A DNA stretch of 13,327 bases from an uncultured Coriobacteriales bacterium (GTDB taxonomy: Bacteria > Actinomycetota > Coriobacteriia > Coriobacteriales > Atopobiaceae), in the NCBI GenBank assembly GCA_946530775.1, contig CAMNAH010000013.1:1-13327 (forward strand). Direction: 5' to 3'. Below, piece by piece: positions 1-6,235 of this stretch; the first letter of the stretch is position 1; every line of letters begins with the position of its first letter. The notes below the pieces were generated by a model. That model saw only the letters and a list, made by a program, of their open reading frames with translations, did no database searches and had not been told where the DNA came from. The position numbers were made by a program, and so were the translations under genes.

Positions 1-136
1 GAACGCCTTCGCAGAAGCCGAGCACGTCGACTTCCATGATGGTCTTGAGAGGCAGATCGTCATCGCGCCCGATGGCACCGACATCACGGACATGGTGGAG
101 CATGCCGTCGCATGGCTGACGGAGCACACGTTCTGA
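1..136 (+). CDS. C-terminal end of an unidentified protein (partial, cut by window edge)
   Basis: An open frame enters from the left edge (first full codon at position 2) and ends at TGA 134-136, giving the last 44 residues of a protein. The tail is acidic with several His and ends in an amphipathic stretch, AVAWLTEHTF. An end of this kind is common in alpha/beta-fold enzymes, but no motif here identifies a family, so no function is assigned. It runs in the same direction as the small peptide gene that follows 73 bases later. No clear terminator lies between them, though the next gene has its own promoter-like sequence. Confidence 0.6.
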   Translation, partial: NAFAEAEHVDFHDGLERQIVIAPDGTDITDMVEHAVAWLTEHTF

Positions 137-169
137 CAATACCTAGGGCTGGGGGTCTCTGCTACCGGC

Positions 170-190
170 TGGTATACTTTCGCGTATACC
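170..190 (+). promoter_or_regulatory. Extended -10 promoter overlapping a perfect inverted repeat (putative operator)
   Basis: TGG followed by TATACT (TG at 170-171, hexamer 173-178, five of six matches to TATAAT) forms an extended -10 element. No good -35 hexamer is seen at the right distance. The arms GGTATAC (171-177) and GTATACC (184-190) are a perfect 7-bp inverted repeat around a 6-base centre, TTTCGC. They cover the -10 and the expected start site near 185. An operator in this place would block the polymerase. The predicted 5' leader to the ATG at 210 is about 25 bases. The regulator is unknown; the elements are seen directly, their role is inferred. Confidence 0.5.
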
Positions 191-209
191 CGAGCGAGAG
201 GAGATGGCC

Positions 210-401
210 ATGGAGCTCAAGGACCTGCCGCGGGAGCTGATGGAGAAGGCCAAGGCTTGCAAGACCCCCGAGGAACTGCTCGCGCTTGCGGACAAGGAGG
301 GCATCGAGCTGTCCGAGAAGCAGCTCGAGTCGATCTCCGGCGGTGCATGGGACGACGTTTGCTGGACCGACGTCGAGATGCCCGATAACCCGACAACGTA
401 A
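210..401 (+). CDS. Nif11-like leader peptide / RiPP-type precursor (orphan)
   Basis: A 63-residue peptide. Residues 1-45 have the pattern of the short Nif11-like leaders: an amphipathic helix with KACKTPEELLALADKEGIEL, then LSEKQLESISGG, ending in the double-Gly site where such leaders are cut by C39 peptidase/ABC exporters. The 18-residue tail, AWDDVCWTDVEMPDNPTT, would be the core: acidic, with two Trp and a single Cys, so a lanthionine or intramolecular disulfide pattern is not obvious. The ATG at 210 is preferred over the in-frame ATG at 204 because AGAGGAG (197-203) abuts the first but lies 6 bases before the second. No modifying enzyme, peptidase or exporter for such a peptide is visible in the window, so maturation, if any, would depend on distant genes. 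Many Nif11-like peptides occur in this way and their function is unknown. The family call is strong; a role as a bacteriocin or signal is not shown. Confidence 0.8.
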   Translation: MELKDLPRELMEKAKACKTPEELLALADKEGIELSEKQLESISGGAWDDVCWTDVEMPDNPTT

Positions 402-409
402 CAGTTTTC

Positions 410-440
410 GGCACACTTTTTACCGGGTGAAAAGTGTGCC
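410..440. repeat. 31-base near-perfect inverted repeat between peptide gene and mgtE promoter
   Basis: Arms GGCACACTTTT (410-420) and AAAAGTGTGCC (430-440) pair perfectly over 11 bp. Inside them T421 faces G429 (a wobble in RNA) and ACC (422-424) faces GGT (426-428) around a single central G at 425. The lack of a proper loop makes it look more like a double-stranded protein-binding palindrome than an RNA hairpin. No T-run follows on either strand, so it is a poor intrinsic terminator even though it starts 8 bases after the peptide stop codon. It overlaps the predicted -35 of the next promoter, which favours an operator. Confidence 0.6.
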
Positions 441-455
441 ACAGCGTGTCATACT
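427..455 (+). promoter_or_regulatory. Predicted mgtE promoter (extended -10)
   Basis: GTGAAA (427-432, four of six to TTGACA) and CATACT (450-455, four of six to TATAAT) are separated by exactly 17 bases, and TG at 447-448 adds an extended -10. Transcription would begin near 462. The -35 lies inside the right half of the inverted repeat at 410-440, so binding there would be expected to repress. This is a by-eye call. Confidence 0.45.
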
Positions 456-461
456 ATGGGC

Positions 462-672
462 ATGTACGCGCCAATCGCGCATGCGGGAAGCGAGGTGATA
501 TGCATGACGGACGGTGACAGTCATAGACGCACCGCTTGCACCGGGAACAGGACCAGTGCCGGGGTGATCGGAATCCGCGCATCGTTCGCCGCGTATCTCC
601 GCTGATATCCCGCACGATCCCTCCCAACCTGTACATCTGCTGAAAACACGCGATGGAAAAGGGAGGCAGATC
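462..672 (+). other. Long 5' leader of mgtE, no recognised riboswitch
   Basis: About 210 bases separate the predicted start site from the mgtE ATG. The length is typical of regulated leaders, and mgtE genes in Firmicutes often carry the M-box (ykoK) Mg2+ riboswitch. I looked for the M-box core segments (AGGTGAGGCTCC, GCTGCCC with TGGGT) and did not find a convincing set. Only short resemblances occur, such as GAGGTGATA at 492-500 and AGACGCACC at 534-542. Some local pairing is possible (GCAC 557-560 with GTGC 575-578). No T-run terminator lies before the gene. The leader also holds a 33-codon reading frame, listed separately. Confidence 0.35.
504..605 (+). CDS. Possible 33-residue upstream ORF in the mgtE leader
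   Basis: ATG at 504 is preceded by GAGGTG (492-497) with a 6-base gap, a usable ribosome binding site, and reads 33 codons to TGA 603-605. The product is rich in Arg, Thr and Gly with one Cys, has no hydrophobic segment and resembles nothing I know. Leader peptides control some Mg2+ transporter genes (mgtL before mgtA in Salmonella), which makes a regulatory uORF conceivable, but nothing here proves translation. It could be a chance frame in GC-rich sequence. Confidence 0.2.
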   Translation: MTDGDSHRRTACTGNRTSAGVIGIRASFAAYLR

Positions 673-2100
673 ATGGCAATCGAGAAGAACAACGATGCCC
701 TGGCCGCCATGGCGGCCGATCGTCCCGACTACGAGAACGAGATCATCGCCGTCATCAGGGGCAACAACTCGCCCAAGGTGATGCAGGCGAAGCTCGATGA
801 CTACCATGGCAACGATATCGCCCAGGTGATGGACCAGCTGGACGAGCAGGAGCGCAGGCGCTTCTTCAGGATCTCGCCGGTCGAGCTGCTTGCCGAGGCG
901 TTCGAGTACCTCGACGAGGACGAGGCTGCGACCTACCTCAACGAGATGGACATCAGGAAGGCCGCCGAGATCATCGGCGAGCTCGAGCCCGACAAGGCCA
1001 CCGACATCCTGCGCGAGATCGAGAAGGCCAAGCGCACGCTCATCGTGGAGATGCTGAGCCCCGAAGACCGCAACGACATCCGGCTCATCGCATCGTTCGA
1101 TGAGGACGAGATCGGCAGCAAGATGACGACCAACTTCGTCCTGCTGCATCAGGGCATCACCGCGAGTGAGGCCATGGTCGAGCTCATCAGCCAGGCCGAG
1201 GAGAACGACAACATCTCGACGCTCTTCATCGCCGATGACCAGCGGGAGTTCTTCGGCGCCGTCGACCTGCGCGAGCTGCTCACGGCAAACCCGTCGATGC
1301 CGCTCGACGATCTTGCGGCGACGTCGTTTCCCTACGTCTATGCGCATGAACCGGTCGACGATATCATCGAGACGCTCAAGGACTACTCCGAGGACTCGAT
1401 TCCCGTGCTCGACAACGCCAACCGCTTCCTCGGCGTTATCACGTCGCGCGACGTGATCGAGCTGGTCGATGAGGAGATGGGCGAGGACTACGCCATGCTC
1501 GCAGGCCTCACTGCAGAGGAGGACCTCTCGGAGCCCCTCGGCCAGAGCATGCGCAAGCGTCTGCCGTGGCTGTTCATCCTGCTGGGCCTGGGCATTGTGG
1601 TGTCGTCGGTCGTGGGCGTGTTCGAGAAGGTTGTCGCGCAGCTCACCCTCATCATGGCGTTCCAGTCGCTCATCCTCGACATGGCAGGCAACGTGGGCAC
1701 GCAGTCGCTGGCCGTGACCATCCGCGTGCTCATGGACGAGAACCTGACCTTCGGCCAGAAGCTGCAGCTGGTTGGCAAGGAAGTGCGGGTGGGTCTGTTC
1801 GACGGCCTGATCCTCGGCATCGTGTCGACGATCTTCGTGGGAGTCTACATCGCGCTCTTCAAGCAGCGCGACATCATGTTCTCGTTCGCGGTCTCGGGGT
1901 GCATCGGCATCTCGATGCTCGTCGCGATGGTGCTCTCGAGCGCGGTGGGCACGCTCATCCCGCTCTTCTTCAAGAAGATCAACATCGACCCCGCGGTGGC
2001 GTCCGGCCCGCTCATCACCACGATCAACGACCTCGTGGCCGTGGTGACCTACTACGGGCTCAGCTGGGTTCTGCTCATCAACCTGCTGCACCTGGCATAG
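673..2100 (+). CDS. mgtE: Magnesium transporter MgtE
   Basis: 475 residues, normal for MgtE, a homodimeric Mg2+ channel of the inner membrane gated by cytoplasmic Mg2+. The layout is standard: an all-helical MgtE_N superhelix at about 20-145, two CBS domains at about 151-212 and 216-265, a connecting helix, and five membrane segments from about 297 to 472. The membrane domain holds the family signature GNVGTQS at 339-345 and DPAVASGPLITTINDL near the last helix; Asp453 there corresponds by motif to the pore Asp that binds Mg2+ in the Thermus protein. Acidic residues are abundant in the N-domain, as expected for the Mg2+-sensing interface. The start at 673 is supported by GGGAGG at 660-665. 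The gene is single and ends two bases before the first homologous codons of a broken gene on the other strand. Its promoter overlaps a large inverted repeat and it has a long leader, so control by a DNA-binding protein, the leader RNA or both is likely. Confidence 0.95.
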   Translation: MAIEKNNDALAAMAADRPDYENEIIAVIRGNNSPKVMQAKLDDYHGNDIAQVMDQLDEQERRRFFRISPVELLAEAFEYLDEDEAATYLNEMDIRKAAEIIGELEPDKATDILREIEKAKRTLIVEMLSPEDRNDIRLIASFDEDEIGSKMTTNFVLLHQGITASEAMVELISQAEENDNISTLFIADDQREFFGAVDLRELLTANPSMPLDDLAATSFPYVYAHEPVDDIIETLKDYSEDSIPVLDNANRFLGVITSRDVIELVDEEMGEDYAMLAGLTAEEDLSEPLGQSMRKRLPWLFILLGLGIVVSSVVGVFEKVVAQLTLIMAFQSLILDMAGNVGTQSLAVTIRVLMDENLTFGQKLQLVGKEVRVGLFDGLILGIVSTIFVGVYIALFKQRDIMFSFAVSGCIGISMLVAMVLSSAVGTLIPLFFKKINIDPAVASGPLITTINDLVAVVTYYGLSWVLLINLLHLA

Positions 2101-2267
2101 ATGCGCTGGCGGTAGTCGTAGCGGTCGAGCTCGAGGTTGAGCGACGCGCGCAGCTGCTCCGTCTCGCCGTTCTGGATCATGCGGAAGAAGGGGCTGATGT
2201 GCCAGTGCGTGGTGTTGACGTAATCCTGCTCGGAGTCCCAGACAATCTGGCTGATGGTATCTGCCAT
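2101..2267 (-). pseudogene. N-terminal stub of a probable AraC-type regulator
   Basis: Reading leftwards from ATG 2267 there is a good ribosome site (AGAAGGG, six bases upstream) and about 56 codons of credible protein: MADTISQIVWDSEQDYVNTT, then HWHISPFFRMIQNGE and a Glu/Leu-rich helix. This resembles the start of AraC/YesN-type regulators common next to glycosidase genes in gut anaerobes; that assignment is from memory of the family and is moderate. The homologous part ends about where the mgtE stop codon begins. The frame then runs antisense into mgtE to 2052, giving at most 71 residues. No helix-turn-helix domain remains, so the product cannot act as a normal regulator. It lies head to head with the esterase/GH3 cluster, the usual place for that cluster's own regulator. 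Confidence 0.5.
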
Positions 2268-2296
2268 CGCGAGCCCTTCTAGGCGCCTGATGAAGT

Positions 2297-2322
2297 TGCT
2301 TGATTCATTTTTAAAACAAGCA
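2297..2322. repeat. Spaced inverted repeat in the AT-rich divergent promoter region
   Basis: TGCTTG (2297-2302) and CAAGCA (2317-2322) are perfect 6-bp arms 14 bases apart, inside a strikingly AT-rich stretch (about 2290-2360) in otherwise GC-rich DNA. It lies between the start of the regulator stub and the esterase gene, so it is a candidate operator for either. TATATT at 2330-2335 could be a plus-strand -10, but no good -35 goes with it. Confidence 0.3.
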
Positions 2323-2405
2323 GAAATCTTATATTAATCGCGCCCGGTTTGTTTGATTATCGAAGGTAGATCGCCTAGAGGGGTGTGCCATCAAGGAGGA
2401 CGGAA

Positions 2406-3296
2406 ATGTCTAAGCTCGGTTGTCTGGTGTGGCGTTGGGTGTTCGAGTCGGGCGATGCCAAGCGACTCGCCAAGCAGGTCCAGGATCTGTCGGACCTCTC
2501 CATCAAGCGGGATCTGCCGTATATTGCCGACGGTGACCGGGGGCACCTCTTCGATATCTACCGTCTGCCCGATGCACCTGCCGATGCGCCCGTCATGATC
2601 AACATCCACGGCGGCGGCCTCTTCGCCTCCTACAAGGAGGTCAACGTCAATTCCAATTACGAGATGGCGCGCAAGGGCTACACCGTGGTGAGCCTGAGCT
2701 ACCGCCGCATCCCCGAGACCACGACCTGGCATCAGGTCTGCGATGTGATGGCGGCCATGCGCTATCTCGAGGCGCACGCCGCCGAGCTGGGCCTCAACCT
2801 CGACCGCTGCTATCTCACGGGCGACTCCGCCGGCGCCCTGCTCGCGCTCTTCGTGCTCTGTCTGCACGGCAGCGAGCAGCTGGCATCCGACTTTGGCATC
2901 CAGGCGAGCGGCATCCGCTTTGCCGCTGCCGGACTCATCTCCATCATGCTCGACACGCAGCGCAAAGACCTCATGCGCGCCATCAACGACCGCATCACGG
3001 GGCCGCTCGATCGCGGCGCCGCCTACGAGCGCTACCTGCTCGATCCCGCGAGCATGCTCGATGCGGCTGCGCTGCCGCCCATCTTCCAGGTTACGAGTGC
3101 CGAGGACCTCATCCAGAAGGACAGCCTCAAGCTCGAGGCGCTGCTCGAGTCGCACGGCGTGGAGCACGAGATGATGAACTTTGCGAAAGGCACGGAGCGC
3201 GAGCTCGTCCACGTGTTCGCGGTGGGCTATCCCATGTATCCCGAGAGCCAGGAGGTCTTCTCGGCCATGGACGCCTTCTTCAAGGCTCACGAGTAG
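2406..3296 (+). CDS. Alpha/beta hydrolase, HSL (hormone-sensitive lipase) family esterase
   Basis: 296 residues, usual for bacterial HSL/family IV carboxylesterases. The oxyanion-hole motif HGGG is at 68-71 and the nucleophile elbow GDSAG at 139-143 with Ser141. Asp234 (SAEDLI) and His269 (LVHVF) complete a credible catalytic triad in the right order. No signal peptide or membrane segment is seen, so it should be cytoplasmic. Such enzymes hydrolyse short acyl esters, including acetyl groups on sugars; the true substrate is unknown. ATG 2406 is chosen over GTG 2385 because AGGAGG (2394-2399) stands 6 bases before it. It is the first gene of a plus-strand run ending with a GH3 glycosidase, which favours deacylation of imported oligosaccharides over lipid hydrolysis. 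The next reading frame begins 8 bases after its stop. Confidence 0.85.
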   Translation: MSKLGCLVWRWVFESGDAKRLAKQVQDLSDLSIKRDLPYIADGDRGHLFDIYRLPDAPADAPVMINIHGGGLFASYKEVNVNSNYEMARKGYTVVSLSYRRIPETTTWHQVCDVMAAMRYLEAHAAELGLNLDRCYLTGDSAGALLALFVLCLHGSEQLASDFGIQASGIRFAAAGLISIMLDTQRKDLMRAINDRITGPLDRGAAYERYLLDPASMLDAAALPPIFQVTSAEDLIQKDSLKLEALLESHGVEHEMMNFAKGTERELVHVFAVGYPMYPESQEVFSAMDAFFKAHE

Positions 3297-3304
3297 GGGC
3301 TACG

Positions 3305-3430
3305 ATGGGTAGAAAAAACTTTGCGTGGAGCTTCGATGATGGCCTTGAACAGGACAAACGCATCATCGAGGTGCTCGAGCGTCACGAAGACGCCCGCCTA
3401 TCTCGACAACACCACCGCGCAGGTCGATGA
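3305..3430 (+). pseudogene. 5' stub of a polysaccharide deacetylase (CE4/NodB-like), truncated
   Basis: ATG 3305 opens a 41-codon frame. Its first 27 residues include NFAWSFDDGLEQDKRIIEVL, matching the beginning of polysaccharide deacetylases: SFDDG is NodB motif 1, which holds the catalytic base and a metal-binding Asp. From about 3386 the homology stops and the frame reads out-of-frame SGNH-esterase sequence until TGA 3428-3430. The metal-binding His motif and the rest of the barrel are gone, so the product is inactive. It follows the esterase by 8 bases, with only a weak ribosome site (AGGGG). An internal deletion joined it to the next gene's 3' end. Confidence 0.7.
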
Positions 3431-3734
3431 GCTCCGCGGCCGCGGCGTGCGCGTGGCCATGCAGACCATCACGCCCCGTTTGGGCGTTGCGCTCACCATG
3501 GGCAGGTACTATCCCGCCATGGAGGAGCAGCGCCTGCTCTTCAACGATTGGCTCCGCTCGGCGGATATTTTCGACTACCTCTTCGATGCCGAAGCCGTTG
3601 TGCGCGAGGAGCGTGCGGATGGCTATTACTATCGTGAGGGACTTCATCAGGGGGATCACCTGCACCCCAATGAGGCGGGCGGCAAGCTGCTCGCCGATTC
3701 GTTCGATCTGGCCAAGCTCACGGGAAAGGAATAA
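3390..3734 (+). pseudogene. 3' part of an SGNH/GDSL-type esterase, lacking its N-terminus
   Basis: From about 3390, in the +1-shifted frame relative to the deacetylase stub, the sequence reads about 114 residues of coherent protein beginning TPAYLDNTTAQVDELRGRGV and ending at TAA 3732-3734. It contains HQGDHLHPNEAGGKLLADS, the block V signature of SGNH hydrolases (DxxHPN: catalytic Asp and His). The N-terminal blocks with the nucleophile Ser (GDS) and the Gly and Asn of the oxyanion hole are absent. The frame has no ATG with a ribosome site at its head. It is two bases from the GH3 start, so its translation end may still help coupling to GH3. SGNH esterases of this type remove acetyl or other acyl groups from polysaccharides. 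Confidence 0.7.
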
Positions 3735-3736
3735 CG

Positions 3737-6169
3737 ATGGTCGAGACCAAGGCTGTGTTCTCAGACGAGATGACCGAGCGCGAGAAGCGCAACCGCGAGC
3801 TTGCGCGCGAGGCTGCGGCGCAGGGCGTCGTGCTGCTCGAGAACGATGGCGTGCTCCCGCTCACGCCCGGACCCATCGCCCTCTTTGGCGCGGGAGCCAC
3901 CTATACCATCAAGGGCGGCAGCGGCAGCGGCGAGGTCAACGTGAGAAGCGAGGTCAACGTGCTCGAGGGCCTCGAGAACGCGGGCTTCACCATCACCACG
4001 AAGGACTGGATCGAGCGCTACGACGCGCTCTGGAAGGCGGGAAAGGCGCAGTACCTCAAGGATGCGCGCCGCGCGCTGCTGCGCTTCAGCGCCAAGACCA
4101 TCTCGAACATCATCGCGGCGGAGTTCCGCTATCCCTCGGGCGATATGGTCTCCATGCAGGAGACCGATGGCGCCGACACCTGCATCTATGTGGTTGCCCG
4201 CCAGTCGGGCGAGGGCAAGGATCGCGTGGATGAGGCTGGAAGCTACCGCCTCGACGAGACCGAGATCCACAGCATCCGCCTCTGCGCCGAGAAGTTCGAG
4301 AAGTTCGTGCTCGTGATCAACGTGGGCGCGCCGATGGATCTCTCCACTCTCGACGGTGTCGCGGGCATCAACGCGATCGTCTTCATGGGCCAGCTCGGCA
4401 TGGAAGGCGGCAACGCCCTCGCCGACGTGCTCTCCGGTGCAACCTACCCCTCCGGCAAGCTCACGATCACCTGGCCCAAGAGCTACGCCGATGTACCCTA
4501 TGGCGATGAGTACAGCACGGCCGGCCCCGACCTGGACCATGCTCCCTACAAAGAGGGCGTCTACGTGGGCTATCGCTACTATGACAGCTTTGGCGTGGAG
4601 CCGCGCTACGCCTTCGGCTACGGCCTGGGCTACACCACGTTTGCCGTCAAGGCTGCGCGTCCCCAGGCTGACGGCGCGCGCATTACGCTCGATGCGACCG
4701 TGACCAACACGGGCGCCGCTCTCGGCCGTGAGACGGTGCAGGTCTATGCGAGCTGCCCGCACGCCGAGGCCGATGGCGAGTACCAGCGCCTCGTGGCCTT
4801 CGCCAAGACGGGCGAGCTCGCTGCGGGCGCCTCCGAGACCTGCTCGCTTGCATTCACGCTGGCAGACCTCGCATCCTTTGACGAGGCTGCGGCGGAGACC
4901 TACCTCGAGGCGGGCGACTACATCCTGCGCGTGGGAACCAGCTCGCGCGATACCGCGCCCGCTGCGATCCTGCGCGTGGGCGAGCGCATCGTCCTCTCCA
5001 AGCATGCGAATCTCTGCGGCTCTGCGCGCCCGGTGGCCGAGCTCAAGGCTGCGGCGCGCGAGGACAAGCCCTCCAAGAGGCTTCCCGTGGTCAAGATCGA
5101 CGCTTCTGCCATCGAGACCGTCGTCTTCACGTACGACCGTCCGCAGGAGCACTTCTCCGAGAAGACTGAGTCGTTCCTGCGGGGCTTCACCGTGGCCGAC
5201 ATGGTCAAGTTCTGCGCGGGCACCGGCCTTCTGGGTGAGAACAAGGGCTTCTCGGTGCCTGGCGCCGTGGGCCATACCACCACCGACTACCTCGACCGCG
5301 GCATTCCCAACGTGGAGCTCTGCGACGGACCTGCGGGCGTGCGCCTGCAGCGCCGCACCGCCATCGACAAGCGCGGCAACACCAAGGCCATCGACCCCTC
5401 GATGTCGTTCTACGAACTGCTGCCCGATTTCGCCAAGGGCCTGCTGCTCGCCGACCCCGACAAGAGCACAGTGGCCTACCAGTTCGTGACCGGGTGGCCC
5501 GTTGCCGCGATGGTGGCCCAGACTTGGGACGTGGAGCTTGCCGAGAAGATCGGCCGGGCCGTGAGCGAGGAGATGGCCGAGTACGGCGTGACCTATTGGC
5601 TGGCTCCCGCCCTGAACATCGTGCGCAACCCGCTCTGCGGCCGCAACTTCGAGTACTACAGCGAAGATCCGCTGGTCTCGGGCAAGATCGCCGCGGCCGT
5701 TACGTGCGGTGTGCAGGCAACGCCCGGCTGCTATGCCACCATCAAGCACTTCGCTGCCAACAACCAGGAGGAGAACCGCTACTACTCCTCCTCCGATGTG
5801 GATGAGCGCACGTTGCGTGAGATCTATCTGCGCGGCTTCGAGATCGCCGTGCGCGAGGGGCACCCAAAATCTGTCATGACCTCCTACAACAAGGTCAACG
5901 GCACCTATACCGCCAACAGCCACGGGCTCTGCACCGACATCCTGCGCAGCGAATGGGGCTTCGACGGCGTGGTCATGACCGACTGGCTCTCCACGGGCGG
6001 CGACCGTGCCGACGAGGCCGGCTGCATCGAGTCGGGCGTGGACCTCATCATGCCCGGCGGTAAGGGCGTGGTGAAGGCGCTCGCGAAGGCCGTGAAGGAG
6101 GGCAGGCTCTCCACCGAGGCCCTACGCACCTCGTGCGGCCGCGTGCTCGACGCCACGCTCGGCGCGTAG
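3737..6169 (+). CDS. GH3 beta-glycosidase with reversed domain order
   Basis: 810 residues. The order is unlike classical GH3: the (alpha/beta)6 sandwich comes first (about 1-300, with VVLLENDGVLPL, GGSGSGEVNV and SGEGKDR), then a fibronectin-like domain (about 305-410), and the TIM barrel last (about 480-805). This arrangement is known from Ruminococcus albus and Butyrivibrio fibrisolvens beta-glucosidases. The nucleophile is Asp749 in VVMTDWLS; Glu159 in SGEGKDR is the likely acid/base; KHF (670-672) and DGPAGVR are substrate-binding barrel motifs. No signal peptide is present, so it acts on imported oligosaccharides in the cytoplasm, releasing terminal beta-glucose or beta-xylose; the motifs do not decide which. 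GGAAAGGA precedes ATG 3737 and the gap to the upstream stop is two bases, typical of coupled operon genes. A strong hairpin follows the stop. It appears intact although the genes between it and the esterase are broken. Confidence 0.92.
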   Translation: MVETKAVFSDEMTEREKRNRELAREAAAQGVVLLENDGVLPLTPGPIALFGAGATYTIKGGSGSGEVNVRSEVNVLEGLENAGFTITTKDWIERYDALWKAGKAQYLKDARRALLRFSAKTISNIIAAEFRYPSGDMVSMQETDGADTCIYVVARQSGEGKDRVDEAGSYRLDETEIHSIRLCAEKFEKFVLVINVGAPMDLSTLDGVAGINAIVFMGQLGMEGGNALADVLSGATYPSGKLTITWPKSYADVPYGDEYSTAGPDLDHAPYKEGVYVGYRYYDSFGVEPRYAFGYGLGYTTFAVKAARPQADGARITLDATVTNTGAALGRETVQVYASCPHAEADGEYQRLVAFAKTGELAAGASETCSLAFTLADLASFDEAAAETYLEAGDYILRVGTSSRDTAPAAILRVGERIVLSKHANLCGSARPVAELKAAAREDKPSKRLPVVKIDASAIETVVFTYDRPQEHFSEKTESFLRGFTVADMVKFCAGTGLLGENKGFSVPGAVGHTTTDYLDRGIPNVELCDGPAGVRLQRRTAIDKRGNTKAIDPSMSFYELLPDFAKGLLLADPDKSTVAYQFVTGWPVAAMVAQTWDVELAEKIGRAVSEEMAEYGVTYWLAPALNIVRNPLCGRNFEYYSEDPLVSGKIAAAVTCGVQATPGCYATIKHFAANNQEENRYYSSSDVDERTLREIYLRGFEIAVREGHPKSVMTSYNKVNGTYTANSHGLCTDILRSEWGFDGVVMTDWLSTGGDRADEAGCIESGVDLIMPGGKGVVKALAKAVKEGRLSTEALRTSCGRVLDATLGA

Positions 6170-6194
6170 GCTGCGCGAACACAACGATTCTGCT

Positions 6195-6235
6195 GCAGGC
6201 CGTCCGACCTTTGCCGGACGGCCTGCGTGCTTCTA
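6195..6235. terminator. Strong intrinsic terminator between convergent GH3 and yhcG
   Basis: GCAGGCCGTCCG (6195-6206) and CGGACGGCCTGC (6215-6226) form a perfect 12-bp GC-rich stem with an 8-base loop. A T-rich tract (TGCTTCTATTT) follows on the plus strand, fitting termination of the esterase/GH3 transcript. The stop of the minus-strand gene (6233-6235) lies inside the tail, so the same hairpin is probably used from both sides, although its A/T flank on the minus-strand exit side is weak. Confidence 0.85.

Noticed and set aside
462..672. M-box (ykoK) or other known riboswitch before mgtE
   Set aside because: The core consensus segments could not be found together; only short fragments match, so I do not call a riboswitch.
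454..2091. Long (545-codon) minus-strand open frame over mgtE
   Set aside because: It is antisense to a clear mgtE, reads as His/Asp/Arg-rich low-complexity protein with no domain, and has no ribosome site; it is a codon-bias shadow.
3321..3734. A single 137-residue gene starting at TTG 3321
   Set aside because: Its first 23 codons are the deacetylase stub read out of frame, and no ribosome site precedes the TTG; two fused remnants explain the region better.
3932..3961. Direct repeat of a 12-base segment (GAGGTCAACGTG) 18 bases apart in the GH3 gene
   Set aside because: It encodes EVNV twice in a motif region that is normally Gly/Val-rich in this GH3 type, so protein constraint explains it.
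3761..5923. Long (720-codon) minus-strand open frame over the GH3 gene
   Set aside because: Its composition is the usual antisense pattern of GC-rich genes and the plus-strand GH3 motifs are unambiguous.
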